A DNA stretch of 8,798 nt from an uncultured Porphyromonadaceae bacterium (GTDB lineage Bacteria; Bacteroidota; Bacteroidia; Bacteroidales; Muribaculaceae), in the NCBI GenBank assembly GCA_947175715.1, contig CAMWOD010000026.1, positions 1 through 8,798 of the forward strand, read 5' to 3'. Under the pieces are notes generated by a model that was given only the letters and a program-made list of their open reading frames with translations, did not search any database and was not told the origin of the DNA. Below, piece by piece: positions 1 through 7,292 of this stretch. The position numbers and the translations under genes are program-made. Every line of letters begins with the position of its first letter. Positions within the stretch are counted from its first letter, which is position 1.

Positions 1-455
1 GAGCCGCAATCGGGCACTATAAGCTGGTGGTTGCGGCCAATGAATCCCACCCCCGCCTTCACAGCCCAATAGCGCTCCAGCAACGGTGCGGTGTCGACGC
101 AAATGCGTGTCGCGGCGCCGTAATTTTCGGCCAATCGCTGGGCTACTGTGCCGAGCCGCTGGCGCAACACTTCGTGATAGTCGTCGCCCAATGCGTAAGA
201 TGCAATAGCGCAATCGTGCTGCAACTGATACGGGAATGCGCACGATATCACCGACCGTGCTCCATCAAGTAGCTGCGCAGGGTCGAGTCGCAGGTGGTCG
301 TAGCGGGCAAGGTATTCCATGTGGCCATGCCGACCATCGGCCACCCATTGGCGATAAGCATTAATATTCTCAGCATCAACATGCTGCACAGTGGCAATCC
401 CACAAGCTACTGCGCCTGCCTCGGCGGCCCATCGTTTTACCTCTTCGCTCTTCAC
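1..455 (-). CDS. queG: tRNA epoxyqueuosine(34) reductase QueG, N-terminal part (cut by window edge)
   Basis: QueG is a cobalamin- and Fe-S-dependent cytoplasmic enzyme that reduces epoxyqueuosine to queuosine at wobble position 34 of GUN-anticodon tRNAs, the last step of the pathway. About 151 residues are visible. Family hallmarks are GHMEYLARYDHLRLDP (44-59), DGARSVIS (64-71), SYALGDDYHEVL (86-97), CVDTAPLLERYWAVKAG (119-135) and GFIGRN (137-142). Asp121 in CVDTAP matches the proposed catalytic acid of characterised QueG. The Fe-S ferredoxin domain and C-terminus lie beyond position 1. No ATG fits. I chose GTG at 455-453, eight bases after the deacetylase stop, because translation from there (MKSEEVKRWAAEAGAVACGIA) lines up with the usual QueG N-terminus. 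The frame stays open further upstream into the deacetylase gene, so the exact start is less certain than the identity. It is the last visible gene of a four-gene operon. Confidence 0.93.
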   Translation of the reverse strand, partial: MKSEEVKRWAAEAGAVACGIATVQHVDAENINAYRQWVADGRHGHMEYLARYDHLRLDPAQLLDGARSVISCAFPYQLQHDCAIASYALGDDYHEVLRQRLGTVAQRLAENYGAATRICVDTAPLLERYWAVKAGVGFIGRNHQLIVPDCG

Positions 456-463
456 GATCGCGA

Positions 464-1081
464 CTACATAGGTATGGGTAGGAATGTATACCCCTGCTCC
501 TTAAGCCACTCGATGGCCGCAGGGAGCACAGCGCGCAGGTTGCGCTCGGCCTTGAGTGAGTCGTGAAACACGATGATTGAGCCATTGCGGGTGTAGCGCT
601 TGATATTGTGAAGCACTTGCTTCGGACCAAGTTTGCGCGAATAGTCGCGGGTCACGAGGTCGTACATCACCAGGTTGTAACGCTCCTTGATAGCTTTGGC
701 CTGCGACCATCGTATCAGGCCGTGCGGAGGGCGAAACAGAGGGCTGTCGATCAACTCATTGGCCTGAGTGATGTCGCGCAAATAGCGTCGGGAGTGTACC
801 TTGAAGCCCTGCAGGTGGTGCATGGTGTGGTTGCCATATGAGTGCCCACGGCGTTTAATTTCCTCGAGTAGCTCGGGGTGGCGGCGCACATTGTCGCCTA
901 CGAGGAAGAAGGTGGCCTTGATGCCATAACGGTCGAGCAGGTCGAGCACCCATGGAGTTACCTCAGGTATCGGGCCGTCGTCGAACGTAAGGTACACAAC
1001 ACGCGACTCCTGCTTACTGATGCGCCATATCGCCTCAGGAAACAGAAGTCGGTATAATAGTGGAGGTTGCTCTATAAGCAT
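464..1081 (-). CDS. Polysaccharide deacetylase family protein (NodB / CE4 domain)
   Basis: This 205-residue protein is almost entirely one NodB homology domain, the fold of metal-dependent enzymes that remove N-acetyl groups from chitin-like or peptidoglycan sugars. The CE4 motifs are present in order: TFDDGP at 32-37 (Asp34 as general base, Asp35 as metal ligand), HTMHH at 85-89 (metal-binding His pair), RPPHG at 117-121, DLVTRDY at 141-147, and IIVFHD at 169-174 with the catalytic-site His173. All key residues are there, so it should be active. I see no signal peptide or clear membrane helix; the N-terminus (PPLLYRLLFPEAIWRI) is hydrophobic but short. It may therefore act in the cytoplasm or at the membrane face, perhaps on a lipid-linked or intracellular glycan (inference). 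The gene starts 17 nt after the DUF2723 stop, with AAAGG directly touching the ATG, and ends 8 nt before the queG GTG. The substrate is unknown. Confidence 0.9.
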   Translation of the reverse strand: MLIEQPPLLYRLLFPEAIWRISKQESRVVYLTFDDGPIPEVTPWVLDLLDRYGIKATFFLVGDNVRRHPELLEEIKRRGHSYGNHTMHHLQGFKVHSRRYLRDITQANELIDSPLFRPPHGLIRWSQAKAIKERYNLVMYDLVTRDYSRKLGPKQVLHNIKRYTRNGSIIVFHDSLKAERNLRAVLPAAIEWLKEQGYTFLPIPM

Positions 1082-1098
1082 CCTTTATAGTTCAATTT

Positions 1099-4000
1099 TT
1101 AAGATTCAGCACCAGACTCTTTGGTCACATCAGCATCTTGCATCTGATAGTAGGCATCCTCCTTGAGTTTCTGAATCCTGTCGTAGTCAATCAGTTCGGC
1201 CTGACGTATGATACGCCATGTGGTGGCTTCTTCATCTCTCATCACCGGTGCCTGAGTGTTGTAGAAGTAAGTGAGATTGAAGTCTACATTGGCAGCGTCG
1301 ACAGCCTGCTGCAGCGATGCGAGATCGGCTTCAACATTTTCTACATACGAGCTCAGAAGCAGGTACAAAATCCATGCCTTGGAGTCCATTTCGCTCTGCT
1401 GCAGCGTAGCACCGTGGCCCGACTGCTTCATGGCTGTGTAATAGGCCATATGCTGTGCATAGCGAGCCACCTCGTCCTTGTAAATCTTTATGGCCTTCTC
1501 CTTGAGCGATGGATCGTTGAGATAATTGGCCAATGCCAGGTAATCGCCTACTAAGTAGAACGATGTGAGCTGCTGATATGGCATCAGGCGTGTGGGCAGC
1601 TTCTCCTCGATGATATTGAGCACGTTGAGGGCTTTCTTAAACTTCTCTTTAGCCTCAGCCTCATTGTAGTTGCGCAGACTTATACCCTCGGCGATAAGGT
1701 CGGTGGCGAGATTGGCCAGAGCCGAGCGATGGTGTGTCACCATGTTGCGCACGGTCTCGTCGAGATACAGGTCTTTGCCTGAATCAAGGCCACCCCAGCG
1801 GAAACGCTCGGTGACGTTGCGATACATCTTCTCGGTGCTTGACTGTGTTTCGCCGTTATAGTTGATTTCCTGAGCTACAGGGGTCATCTGGTAGGCCAGA
1901 CCGGTACGGCGCAGATAGCGGTCGGTGCCCACAAAATGAGGCCCACCACCCACTGTCACGGCGAAATACACGGGGCGATTCCAGCCGCCGGCTATCGATC
2001 GGTTGATCATATCGAGGGTAAGCAGGTTACTCTGGTCAAGACTGCCGTAGTTTCGGCCCGGCTGGAAGCCTGCCGACTCTCTGAGGTCAATCATGATACG
2101 ATCGTCGGCAAGAATTGTGTCACCCTCCGATACGATGCCTTGTGCCACAGCTGCCTTGAAGTTGGCTGGCATCAACAGGTGGGAGTAAGGCATGCGTATG
2201 CGACCGCCGAGCATCTCCTCACCTTTGCCCGAATATACATCGGCCAGTGCATCGGTGGCGTATGTGTATCCGTTCTGGGGTATCACCATCACCTGTTGCA
2301 ACCGCTCATAAGCGAGCTGGCTGGGTGTAGCCTGCATGTCGATAGGAGCTGCCTCGTAGTTGGGCAGACGCTGCTGCTCGGCATACCACGGGGTGGTAAG
2401 GTAAGCGAGGTTGACCACACGCACGTCGGTGCGATAACCCTCTACCTCCTGAGCATACCACAAGGGGAAGGTGTCGTTGTCGCCGTTGACAAATATTATT
2501 GCGTTGTCATCAAGGCTCGACAGATAGTTCATACCGAAGTCGCGGGCCACATAGCGTCCCGAGCGGTCGTGGTCGTCCCAGGTCTGCGACACCATCTGGC
2601 AGGGCACGAATATGCCTATGAGCACCGCTACCACGGCTATGCCAAGACTGATGCGATGTGGCGCTCCCGCCTCTCCTTCACTTCGGGCACCCTTCTTGTG
2701 CTTGAAGCGGCGGTACAGGTCACAAGCGAATCCCCACAGACCGGCCACTCCCATTCCGAGCCATATCGCAAAGGCGTAGAACGACCCGGCAAACGCATAG
2801 TCGCGCTCACGGGGCTGAGCAGGTGTCTGATTGAGGTACAGCACGATGGCGATACCTGTCATAAAGAAGAGGAAGAATATCACCCAGAACTGCTCGATGC
2901 CTCGCTTCGACCAGAAGGCTTGCCACAGCAGGCCTATGATACCCATGAACAATGGCAGCATATAGAATACGTTGTGACCCTTGTTGTCCTTGCCAAGCTC
3001 ATCGGGAAGCAGCGACTGGTCGCCAAGCATATGATTGTCAATAAATGGAATACCTGAAATCCAGTTGCCATGATTGGGCTCTCCCTGACCCTGGAAGTCG
3101 TTCTGACGCCCGGCGAAGTTCCACATAAAGTAGCGCCAGTACATATACGACAGCTGGTAGCCCAGGAAGAATTGCAGATTCTGCTTGAATGTGGGCTTGA
3201 GCATCATCTCCTTGGCCACAGAATTTCCATTCGAATCGATATAGGTTGTACCTTCTACAATATCCATGTCTGATTCGTCGGTCTGTGTCCATGTGAGATA
3301 TGACGACTTATGCCTGGGGTCGGCCGAATACATGCGCGGGAAGAGCATGTTGAGCTCGGGGGTGTACATATAGTCGCTCGACGACTCCACATCGCGCTTG
3401 ACGTAGCGGTCGGGCTCGTCGGGAGAGGTTTTCACCACTTTATCGTAAGATGTATGATCGGGGTTGACCTTTACAGGCGAGCCCATGCCATCCTCATCGG
3501 TCTGATATACTACACCCGAATTGAATGTGCGTCCATAGAGCAGCGGACGCTCACCATATTGCTCGCGGTTGAGGTAGGAACCGAGGGCAAACACATTGTC
3601 AATCTGATTCTGACTAAGCGGCGGATTGGCGTTGGCGCGGATTATCAGCAGCGCATAGCTCGAATAACCCACAAACATCACCACCACCGACAGCATAATC
3701 ACCGACAGGATGCGACGAGGCAGCTCCTTGCAGAAGTAGAAGAAATACACGCACATAGCGGCGATGATTGCCAGCGGCACCAACCAGCTATGACCTATAA
3801 ACGGTATACCTGTGAATGTTATGGCCAGGATAAACGACACCTTGATAAGACGAGGATTGCGGTTGAGCCACAACTCACGCAAACTCCACACAAACAGGCA
3901 CACGAGAAGCAGTATATAAATCAACACGCCCGAGTTGTAACCCATATTGAGTGTATTGACCGTAAACAGCTCAAATTTCTGCGCCACAGCCACAAATCCA

Positions 4001-4719
4001 GGCACCAGACCGTAAAGAATCAGAGCAACAATCGCAGCCGCTACAGCCAGGGCGATAAACGACCCCTTGGCCGTGGTATTCTTAAACTTGCGGTAATATA
4101 CCACCAGCACAATGGCGGGGATACATAGCAGGTTGAGCAGGTGAACCGCTATCGAAATACCTATCACGTAGGCTATCAATATCAGATAACGGTCGCTGTG
4201 AGGCTGGTCGGCCCTGTTTTCCCACTTGAGGATAAGCCAGAACACCAGCGCCGTGCAGAACGAGGAGAACGCATACACCTCACCCTCAACTGCCGAGAAC
4301 CAGAAAGTGTCGCTCCATGTATAGGCCAATGCACCGCATATACCCGATCCGAATATCACGAGCATCTGGGTCAGCGACACCTCAGTAGCATCATCCTTCA
4401 CCACAAGGCGGCGCACAAGGTGTGTTATCGTCCAGAACAGCAGTAATATCGTGGCGGCACTCAGTATAGCCGACATCGAGTTGACGGCAAGAGCGGCATT
4501 GGTAGCCTCGCCGCCGAAAACGGTGATAAAGAAGCGCGCCGTGAGCATGAATATAGGATTGCCCGGCGGGTGGCCGATATCCAGCTTATAACCTTGGCTT
4601 ATGAACTCAGGGCAGTCCCAAAAACTGGCAGTGGGCTCCACTGTGAGCAAGTAGGTGGTGGCAGCTATGAGAAAGCACAGCCACCCCAGCGAATTGTTGA
4701 TAATGTTATATTTTTTCAT
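1099..4719 (-). CDS. DUF2723 (TMEM260-like) GT-C-fold multi-pass membrane protein
   Basis: This 1206-residue inner-membrane protein carries the DUF2723 domain shared with eukaryotic TMEM260, a protein O-mannosyltransferase; in this bacterium a lipid-linked sugar transferase role is inference. Helix 1 spans about 11-27. The first extracytoplasmic loop holds the family signature SFWDCPEFI (32-40) and GHPPGNP (49-55); Asp35 and Glu38 are candidate catalytic acids as in GT-C enzymes. Further helices fall near 85-103, 118-135, 150-166, 178-208, 220-247, 265-282, 293-330 and 338-360. A large soluble loop (about 365-580) follows, then helices near 585-600, 610-629, 645-667 and 690-708. The extracytoplasmic tail begins with the conserved DDHDRSGRYVARDFG (715-729) and FVNGDNDTFPLWYAQE (743-758), and ends in a helical, TPR-like region from about residue 1000. 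It starts 17 nt after the TM2 gene stop; GGAAAAAG just before the ATG may serve as a weak ribosome site. The frame is full length and unbroken. Confidence 0.9.
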   Translation of the reverse strand: MKKYNIINNSLGWLCFLIAATTYLLTVEPTASFWDCPEFISQGYKLDIGHPPGNPIFMLTARFFITVFGGEATNAALAVNSMSAILSAATILLLFWTITHLVRRLVVKDDATEVSLTQMLVIFGSGICGALAYTWSDTFWFSAVEGEVYAFSSFCTALVFWLILKWENRADQPHSDRYLILIAYVIGISIAVHLLNLLCIPAIVLVVYYRKFKNTTAKGSFIALAVAAAIVALILYGLVPGFVAVAQKFELFTVNTLNMGYNSGVLIYILLLVCLFVWSLRELWLNRNPRLIKVSFILAITFTGIPFIGHSWLVPLAIIAAMCVYFFYFCKELPRRILSVIMLSVVVMFVGYSSYALLIIRANANPPLSQNQIDNVFALGSYLNREQYGERPLLYGRTFNSGVVYQTDEDGMGSPVKVNPDHTSYDKVVKTSPDEPDRYVKRDVESSSDYMYTPELNMLFPRMYSADPRHKSSYLTWTQTDESDMDIVEGTTYIDSNGNSVAKEMMLKPTFKQNLQFFLGYQLSYMYWRYFMWNFAGRQNDFQGQGEPNHGNWISGIPFIDNHMLGDQSLLPDELGKDNKGHNVFYMLPLFMGIIGLLWQAFWSKRGIEQFWVIFFLFFMTGIAIVLYLNQTPAQPRERDYAFAGSFYAFAIWLGMGVAGLWGFACDLYRRFKHKKGARSEGEAGAPHRISLGIAVVAVLIGIFVPCQMVSQTWDDHDRSGRYVARDFGMNYLSSLDDNAIIFVNGDNDTFPLWYAQEVEGYRTDVRVVNLAYLTTPWYAEQQRLPNYEAAPIDMQATPSQLAYERLQQVMVIPQNGYTYATDALADVYSGKGEEMLGGRIRMPYSHLLMPANFKAAVAQGIVSEGDTILADDRIMIDLRESAGFQPGRNYGSLDQSNLLTLDMINRSIAGGWNRPVYFAVTVGGGPHFVGTDRYLRRTGLAYQMTPVAQEINYNGETQSSTEKMYRNVTERFRWGGLDSGKDLYLDETVRNMVTHHRSALANLATDLIAEGISLRNYNEAEAKEKFKKALNVLNIIEEKLPTRLMPYQQLTSFYLVGDYLALANYLNDPSLKEKAIKIYKDEVARYAQHMAYYTAMKQSGHGATLQQSEMDSKAWILYLLLSSYVENVEADLASLQQAVDAANVDFNLTYFYNTQAPVMRDEEATTWRIIRQAELIDYDRIQKLKEDAYYQMQDADVTKESGAES

Positions 4720-4736
4720 CTTTTTCCGTCAAGAAC

Positions 4737-5237
4737 TTACAATACCGGGAATGAAGCAGTCGACAGCACATACTTGCGCTGAAACTCAGCATCATTCATC
4801 ATAAGCATATAGATGCCTTGAATCAGCGTGATTACCGACCACAAGCCACACGTCACAAACGTCAGCAACAGGCATATCAGCCCAGCTCCGGGACGCGCCA
4901 GATAGAAATACTGTACACCTAAACCGCCAAGCAGCAGAGCCAAAAGCCCGCACACCACCTTGTCCTTGGGCGACACAGCACGCTGGGCGGGAGCATTCAA
5001 GTCGAGAATCGGCTGCTGATACGACTGCTGCGGGGGCTGCCGATACGTATTATGTGGCTGGTGCTGATTCACACCGTTGATTACCTCCATCAGCTCAGGC
5101 ACGGTATAGGCCGGAGCCCAATTGGCCATGCCCTTACACCATATCTGTGAATTTGGCTCAAGACCGTACAGCTTCAGCTGCTCCTTCGACATCGGGCCCA
5201 CCTGCTGTCCGTTATACACTATGTAATATTCAGCCAT
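4737..5237 (-). CDS. GYF_2 (DUF4339) - TM2 domain membrane protein
   Basis: This is a 166-residue two-domain protein of unknown function. Residues 3-50 form a GYF_2/DUF4339 domain: YYIVYNGQQVGPMSKEQL, then IWCKGMANWAPA, with the typical aromatic-Gly-Pro and Trp pattern of a small module thought to bind peptides. Residues 55-88 are a Gln/Pro-rich linker. Residues 91-147 are a TM2 domain: KDKVVCGLLALLLGG, then GVQYFYLARPGAG, then a second hydrophobic stretch at 120-147. TM2 domains are two-helix hairpins. Two usual TM2 residues differ: Gln109 where His is common (G-x-H-x-F-Y), and Gln140 where an Asp is common (DLI). As first gene of the operon with the DUF2723 protein and the deacetylase, it may be a scaffold or accessory membrane subunit for envelope glycan work (inference). 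A candidate promoter lies about 100 nt upstream. Confidence 0.85.
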   Translation of the reverse strand: MAEYYIVYNGQQVGPMSKEQLKLYGLEPNSQIWCKGMANWAPAYTVPELMEVINGVNQHQPHNTYRQPPQQSYQQPILDLNAPAQRAVSPKDKVVCGLLALLLGGLGVQYFYLARPGAGLICLLLTFVTCGLWSVITLIQGIYMLMMNDAEFQRKYVLSTASFPVL

Positions 5238-5336
5238 AATGATTGGTTAATTCAATTTATCCTTGCGATATCACCCGTCATGACACCTCACAGCGCAATA
5301 TTTCACTGCAACTTATCATTAAGGCATATCATAGCG

Positions 5337-5365
5337 CGAATATACAACTTTTTCCCGACTTCCAA
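5337..5365 (-). promoter_or_regulatory. Candidate promoter of the TM2-DUF2723-deacetylase-queG operon
   Basis: Reading the minus strand, TATATTCG (5344-5337) differs by one base from the Bacteroidetes -7 element TAnnTTTG. A TTGG at 5365-5362 sits 17 bases upstream, a fair position for the -33 TTTG element. Transcription would begin near 5330, giving a leader of about 90 nt before the ATG at 5237. I saw no strong hairpin or riboswitch in that leader. This is sequence matching only. Confidence 0.4.
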
Positions 5366-5394
5366 CCCCCACCATCAATCTACTCGATTATGGA

Positions 5395-5427
5395 GAGAGC
5401 GTGCTCACCCTGGGGTGGCACGCTCTC
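5395..5427 (-). terminator. Strong hairpin after the RNase E/G gene
   Basis: The arms GAGAGCGTGC (5395-5404) and GCACGCTCTC (5418-5427) are perfect 10-bp inverted repeats. Inside, after one unpaired T, CACCC (5406-5410) and GGGTG (5413-5417) extend the stem. The hairpin starts 31 nt after the RNase stop and lies upstream of the next operon's candidate promoter, the right place for a terminator or 3'-end-stabilising structure. No T-run follows on either strand, so it is not a canonical intrinsic terminator. It mainly separates two minus-strand transcription units. Confidence 0.6.
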
Positions 5428-5457
5428 AATGGTTCTGATGGGCTCCTGGTGGGGAGA

Positions 5458-7083
5458 TCATTCCTGCGGGTTGCGGGTCTTGGCTTTGGCTTTGTTTTTG
5501 GTTGATGATGATGCCATGTCCTTTTCTTCTTTGAGGTCTATCTCATTGCCATCCTTGTCGATGACGCGGTATTGGAGGTAGGCCAGTGATTGGTCGGGCA
5601 CAATCTTGAAGCTGCGGCCCAGCTCCATGCGCCAGCGGCGGTAGGGCGATATGAGGCCTTTTTTGAGGTATGCGTCGACAAATGGGTGGACATACATCAC
5701 AAATCCCTTGGCTTTAAGGGTATTTATCAAGTATTCGAGCTTCTCGTGGAGGGTGTCGGTGAATAGCAGCGATGGCTGCACGTGCCCTTTGCCGTAGCAC
5801 GAGGGGCAGCTTTCTTCGGTTTCGATGTCGAGTGCCGGGCGCACGCGCTGGCGGGTAATCTGCATCAGGCCAAACTTGCTCAGGGGGAGTATGTTGTGCC
5901 GTGCGCGATCAGTTGCCATCACTTCGCGCATGTGCTCAAAGAGTTTTTGGCGGTGTTCGGCCGAGTTCATGTCGATGAAGTCGATCACGATGATTCCACC
6001 CATGTCGCGGAGGCGCAGCTGGCGCGCTATCTCGTCGGCGGCACGCAGGTTGACATCGAGGGCGTTGCTCTCCTGGTCGGAGGTGGCTTTGGAGCGGTTG
6101 CCCGAGTTTACGTCGATCACATGCAGGGCCTCGGTGTGCTCGATGATGATATAAGCTCCCGACTTGAAGGATACGGTTTTGCCAAACGATGATTTTATCT
6201 GTTTGGTGATGTTGAAGTGGTCGAAGATGGGCACATCGCCTTTGTAGAGCTTTACTATGTCGCTGCGGTCGGGGGCGATGAGCGACACGTAATTGCGGAT
6301 TTGCGACATCACCTCTTCGTCGTTGACGTAGATGTTCTCGAACGCCGGGCTGAACACGTCGCGGAGCACGCTCACGATGCGGCTTTCCTCCTCGAATACG
6401 AGTGCGGGTGCTTTCGAGCGCCGTGCTTTGGCCAGTGTGTCCTCCCAGCTTTTGACGAGTGTCTTCAGCTCGTTGTTGAGCTCGGCCACTCGTTTACCTT
6501 CGGCCGATGTGCGTATTATTACTCCGAAGTTTTTTGGCTTGATGCTGTCGATGAGCTGGCGCAGGCGCAGCTTCTCCTCGGTAGTCTTGATTTTCTGCGA
6601 TATCGATATCTTGTCGCTGAATGGGATAAGCACCATGTAGCGGCCGGTGAGCGAAAGCTCGGTGGTAAGGCGGGGTCCTTTCGACGATATGGGCTCTTTG
6701 ACTATCTGCACCAGCAGTTGCTCGCCGGGTTGCAGCACGTCGGTCACCGAGCCATGCTTGTCGATGTCGGGCAGGAGCTTCATCTTCGACACCTGTGGCA
6801 TAGCGCTCTTGGGGTCGTCGAGGAGCTGCTTGATAAATTGGGAATAAGTTGAAAAATGTGAGCCAAGATCCAAATAATGCAGAAATGCGTCCTTTTCGTA
6901 GCCCACGTTGACAAATGCGGCGTTGAGGCCGGGCATCAACTTCTTCACCTTGGCAAGGTATATGTCGCCCACGGCGTAGGATATGTCGCGCGACTCTTTC
7001 TGGAGTGATACGAGTCGCGAATCCTCGAGCAGGGCTATCGATACCTCGGTAGGTTTTACGTCAACTACGAGTTCGCTTTTCAT
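5458..7083 (-). CDS. rng: Rne/Rng family ribonuclease (RNase E/G catalytic type)
   Basis: This is an endoribonuclease of the RNase E/G family, acting in mRNA decay and rRNA/tRNA processing in the cytoplasm. I start it at ATG 7083 (541 residues) because MKSELVVDVKPTEVSIALLED matches the usual Bacteroidetes N-terminus; an in-frame ATG at 7110 would add MAAYATQTI. Numbered from 7110, the S1 domain spans about 46-140 and has a long insert (about 83-127, SHFSTYSQF onward). RNase-H-like and 5'-sensor parts follow. The catalytic metal ligands are Asp333 in HVIDVNSGNR and Asp377 in GGIIVIDFIDM. The zinc-link is CPSCYGKG (Cys435, Cys438). The protein ends with a short Lys/Ser-rich tail (528-550) and has no long degradosome scaffold, so it is closer to RNase G in size. 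Regulation may involve the hairpin at 7154-7228. A strong hairpin follows the stop. Confidence 0.95.
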   Translation of the reverse strand: MKSELVVDVKPTEVSIALLEDSRLVSLQKESRDISYAVGDIYLAKVKKLMPGLNAAFVNVGYEKDAFLHYLDLGSHFSTYSQFIKQLLDDPKSAMPQVSKMKLLPDIDKHGSVTDVLQPGEQLLVQIVKEPISSKGPRLTTELSLTGRYMVLIPFSDKISISQKIKTTEEKLRLRQLIDSIKPKNFGVIIRTSAEGKRVAELNNELKTLVKSWEDTLAKARRSKAPALVFEEESRIVSVLRDVFSPAFENIYVNDEEVMSQIRNYVSLIAPDRSDIVKLYKGDVPIFDHFNITKQIKSSFGKTVSFKSGAYIIIEHTEALHVIDVNSGNRSKATSDQESNALDVNLRAADEIARQLRLRDMGGIIVIDFIDMNSAEHRQKLFEHMREVMATDRARHNILPLSKFGLMQITRQRVRPALDIETEESCPSCYGKGHVQPSLLFTDTLHEKLEYLINTLKAKGFVMYVHPFVDAYLKKGLISPYRRWRMELGRSFKIVPDQSLAYLQYRVIDKDGNEIDLKEEKDMASSSTKNKAKAKTRNPQE

Positions 7084-7153
7084 TATTGTTTGGGTTGCGT
7101 AAGCCGCCATGCGTGGTATGCGCCGGCGGCATGTTTTTTAGGGGTTTACATAA

Positions 7154-7228
7154 ACGCTAAGAACAAACGCTTGCAGGGCTCAGCCTATTTATCTCAGCAT
7201 CCCCTCAAGGTTTGTTCTTGTGTAGCGT
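7154..7228 (-). promoter_or_regulatory. Long imperfect hairpin in the presumed leader of the RNase E/G gene
   Basis: On the minus strand an outer ACGCT/AGCGT (7228-7224 with 7158-7154) is followed, after a 4-nt bulge, by a perfect 10-bp stem AAGAACAAAC/GTTTGTTCTT (7219-7210 with 7168-7159). Single-base bulges then separate two further 4-bp stems, CTTG/CAAG and AGGG/CCCT. The total is about 23 pairs closing a loop of about 24 nt that holds GCTGAG twice. It ends about 70 nt upstream of the RNase ATG and begins after the hairpin that follows the small basic gene. E. coli rne is autoregulated through its structured leader; a comparable role here is inference. A free small RNA is the alternative. 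No T-run follows on either strand, so it is not an evident terminator. Confidence 0.5.
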
Positions 7229-7265
7229 GTGAAATTTCAGCGCACTAAGAAGCAAGTGGCTCGTA

Positions 7266-7287
7266 CAGCGCACCCTATGGTGCGCTG
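7266..7287 (-). terminator. Perfect hairpin just after the COX24-like gene
   Basis: CAGCGCACC (7266-7274) and GGTGCGCTG (7279-7287) are perfect 9-bp arms around a CTAT loop. The hairpin begins five bases after the stop codon of the small basic gene. There is no T-run after it, so it may stabilise or process the 3' end, or be a non-canonical terminator. If it leaks, the RNase gene is read from the HU or COX24-like promoters. Confidence 0.55.
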
Positions 7288-7292
7288 CCGAT

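Noticed and set aside
376..630. Minus-strand 84-codon frame overlapping the deacetylase end and the queG start
   Set aside because: It uses a different frame from both genes, and its product (Ser/Arg/Cys-rich) has no resemblance to any family.
1936..3057. Plus-strand open frame of 373 codons opposite the DUF2723 gene
   Set aside because: It lies wholly inside a well-supported gene on the other strand, and its product is His/Val/Cys-rich with no recognisable domain. It is a shadow of the codon bias.
3310..4128. Plus-strand open frame of 272 codons opposite the DUF2723 gene
   Set aside because: The composition (very His/Arg/Gln-rich) is that of reverse-complemented membrane helices; no domain or promoter supports it.
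6217..6852. Plus-strand open frame of 211 codons opposite the RNase gene
   Set aside because: It sits antisense to conserved RNase E/G sequence, is rich in His/Leu/Val and shows no family features.
7084..7110. Upstream ATG at 7110 giving the RNase nine more residues
   Set aside because: The frame is open, but MAAYATQTI is not part of the family N-terminus, while the ATG at 7083 starts exactly at the conserved MKSELVVDV.
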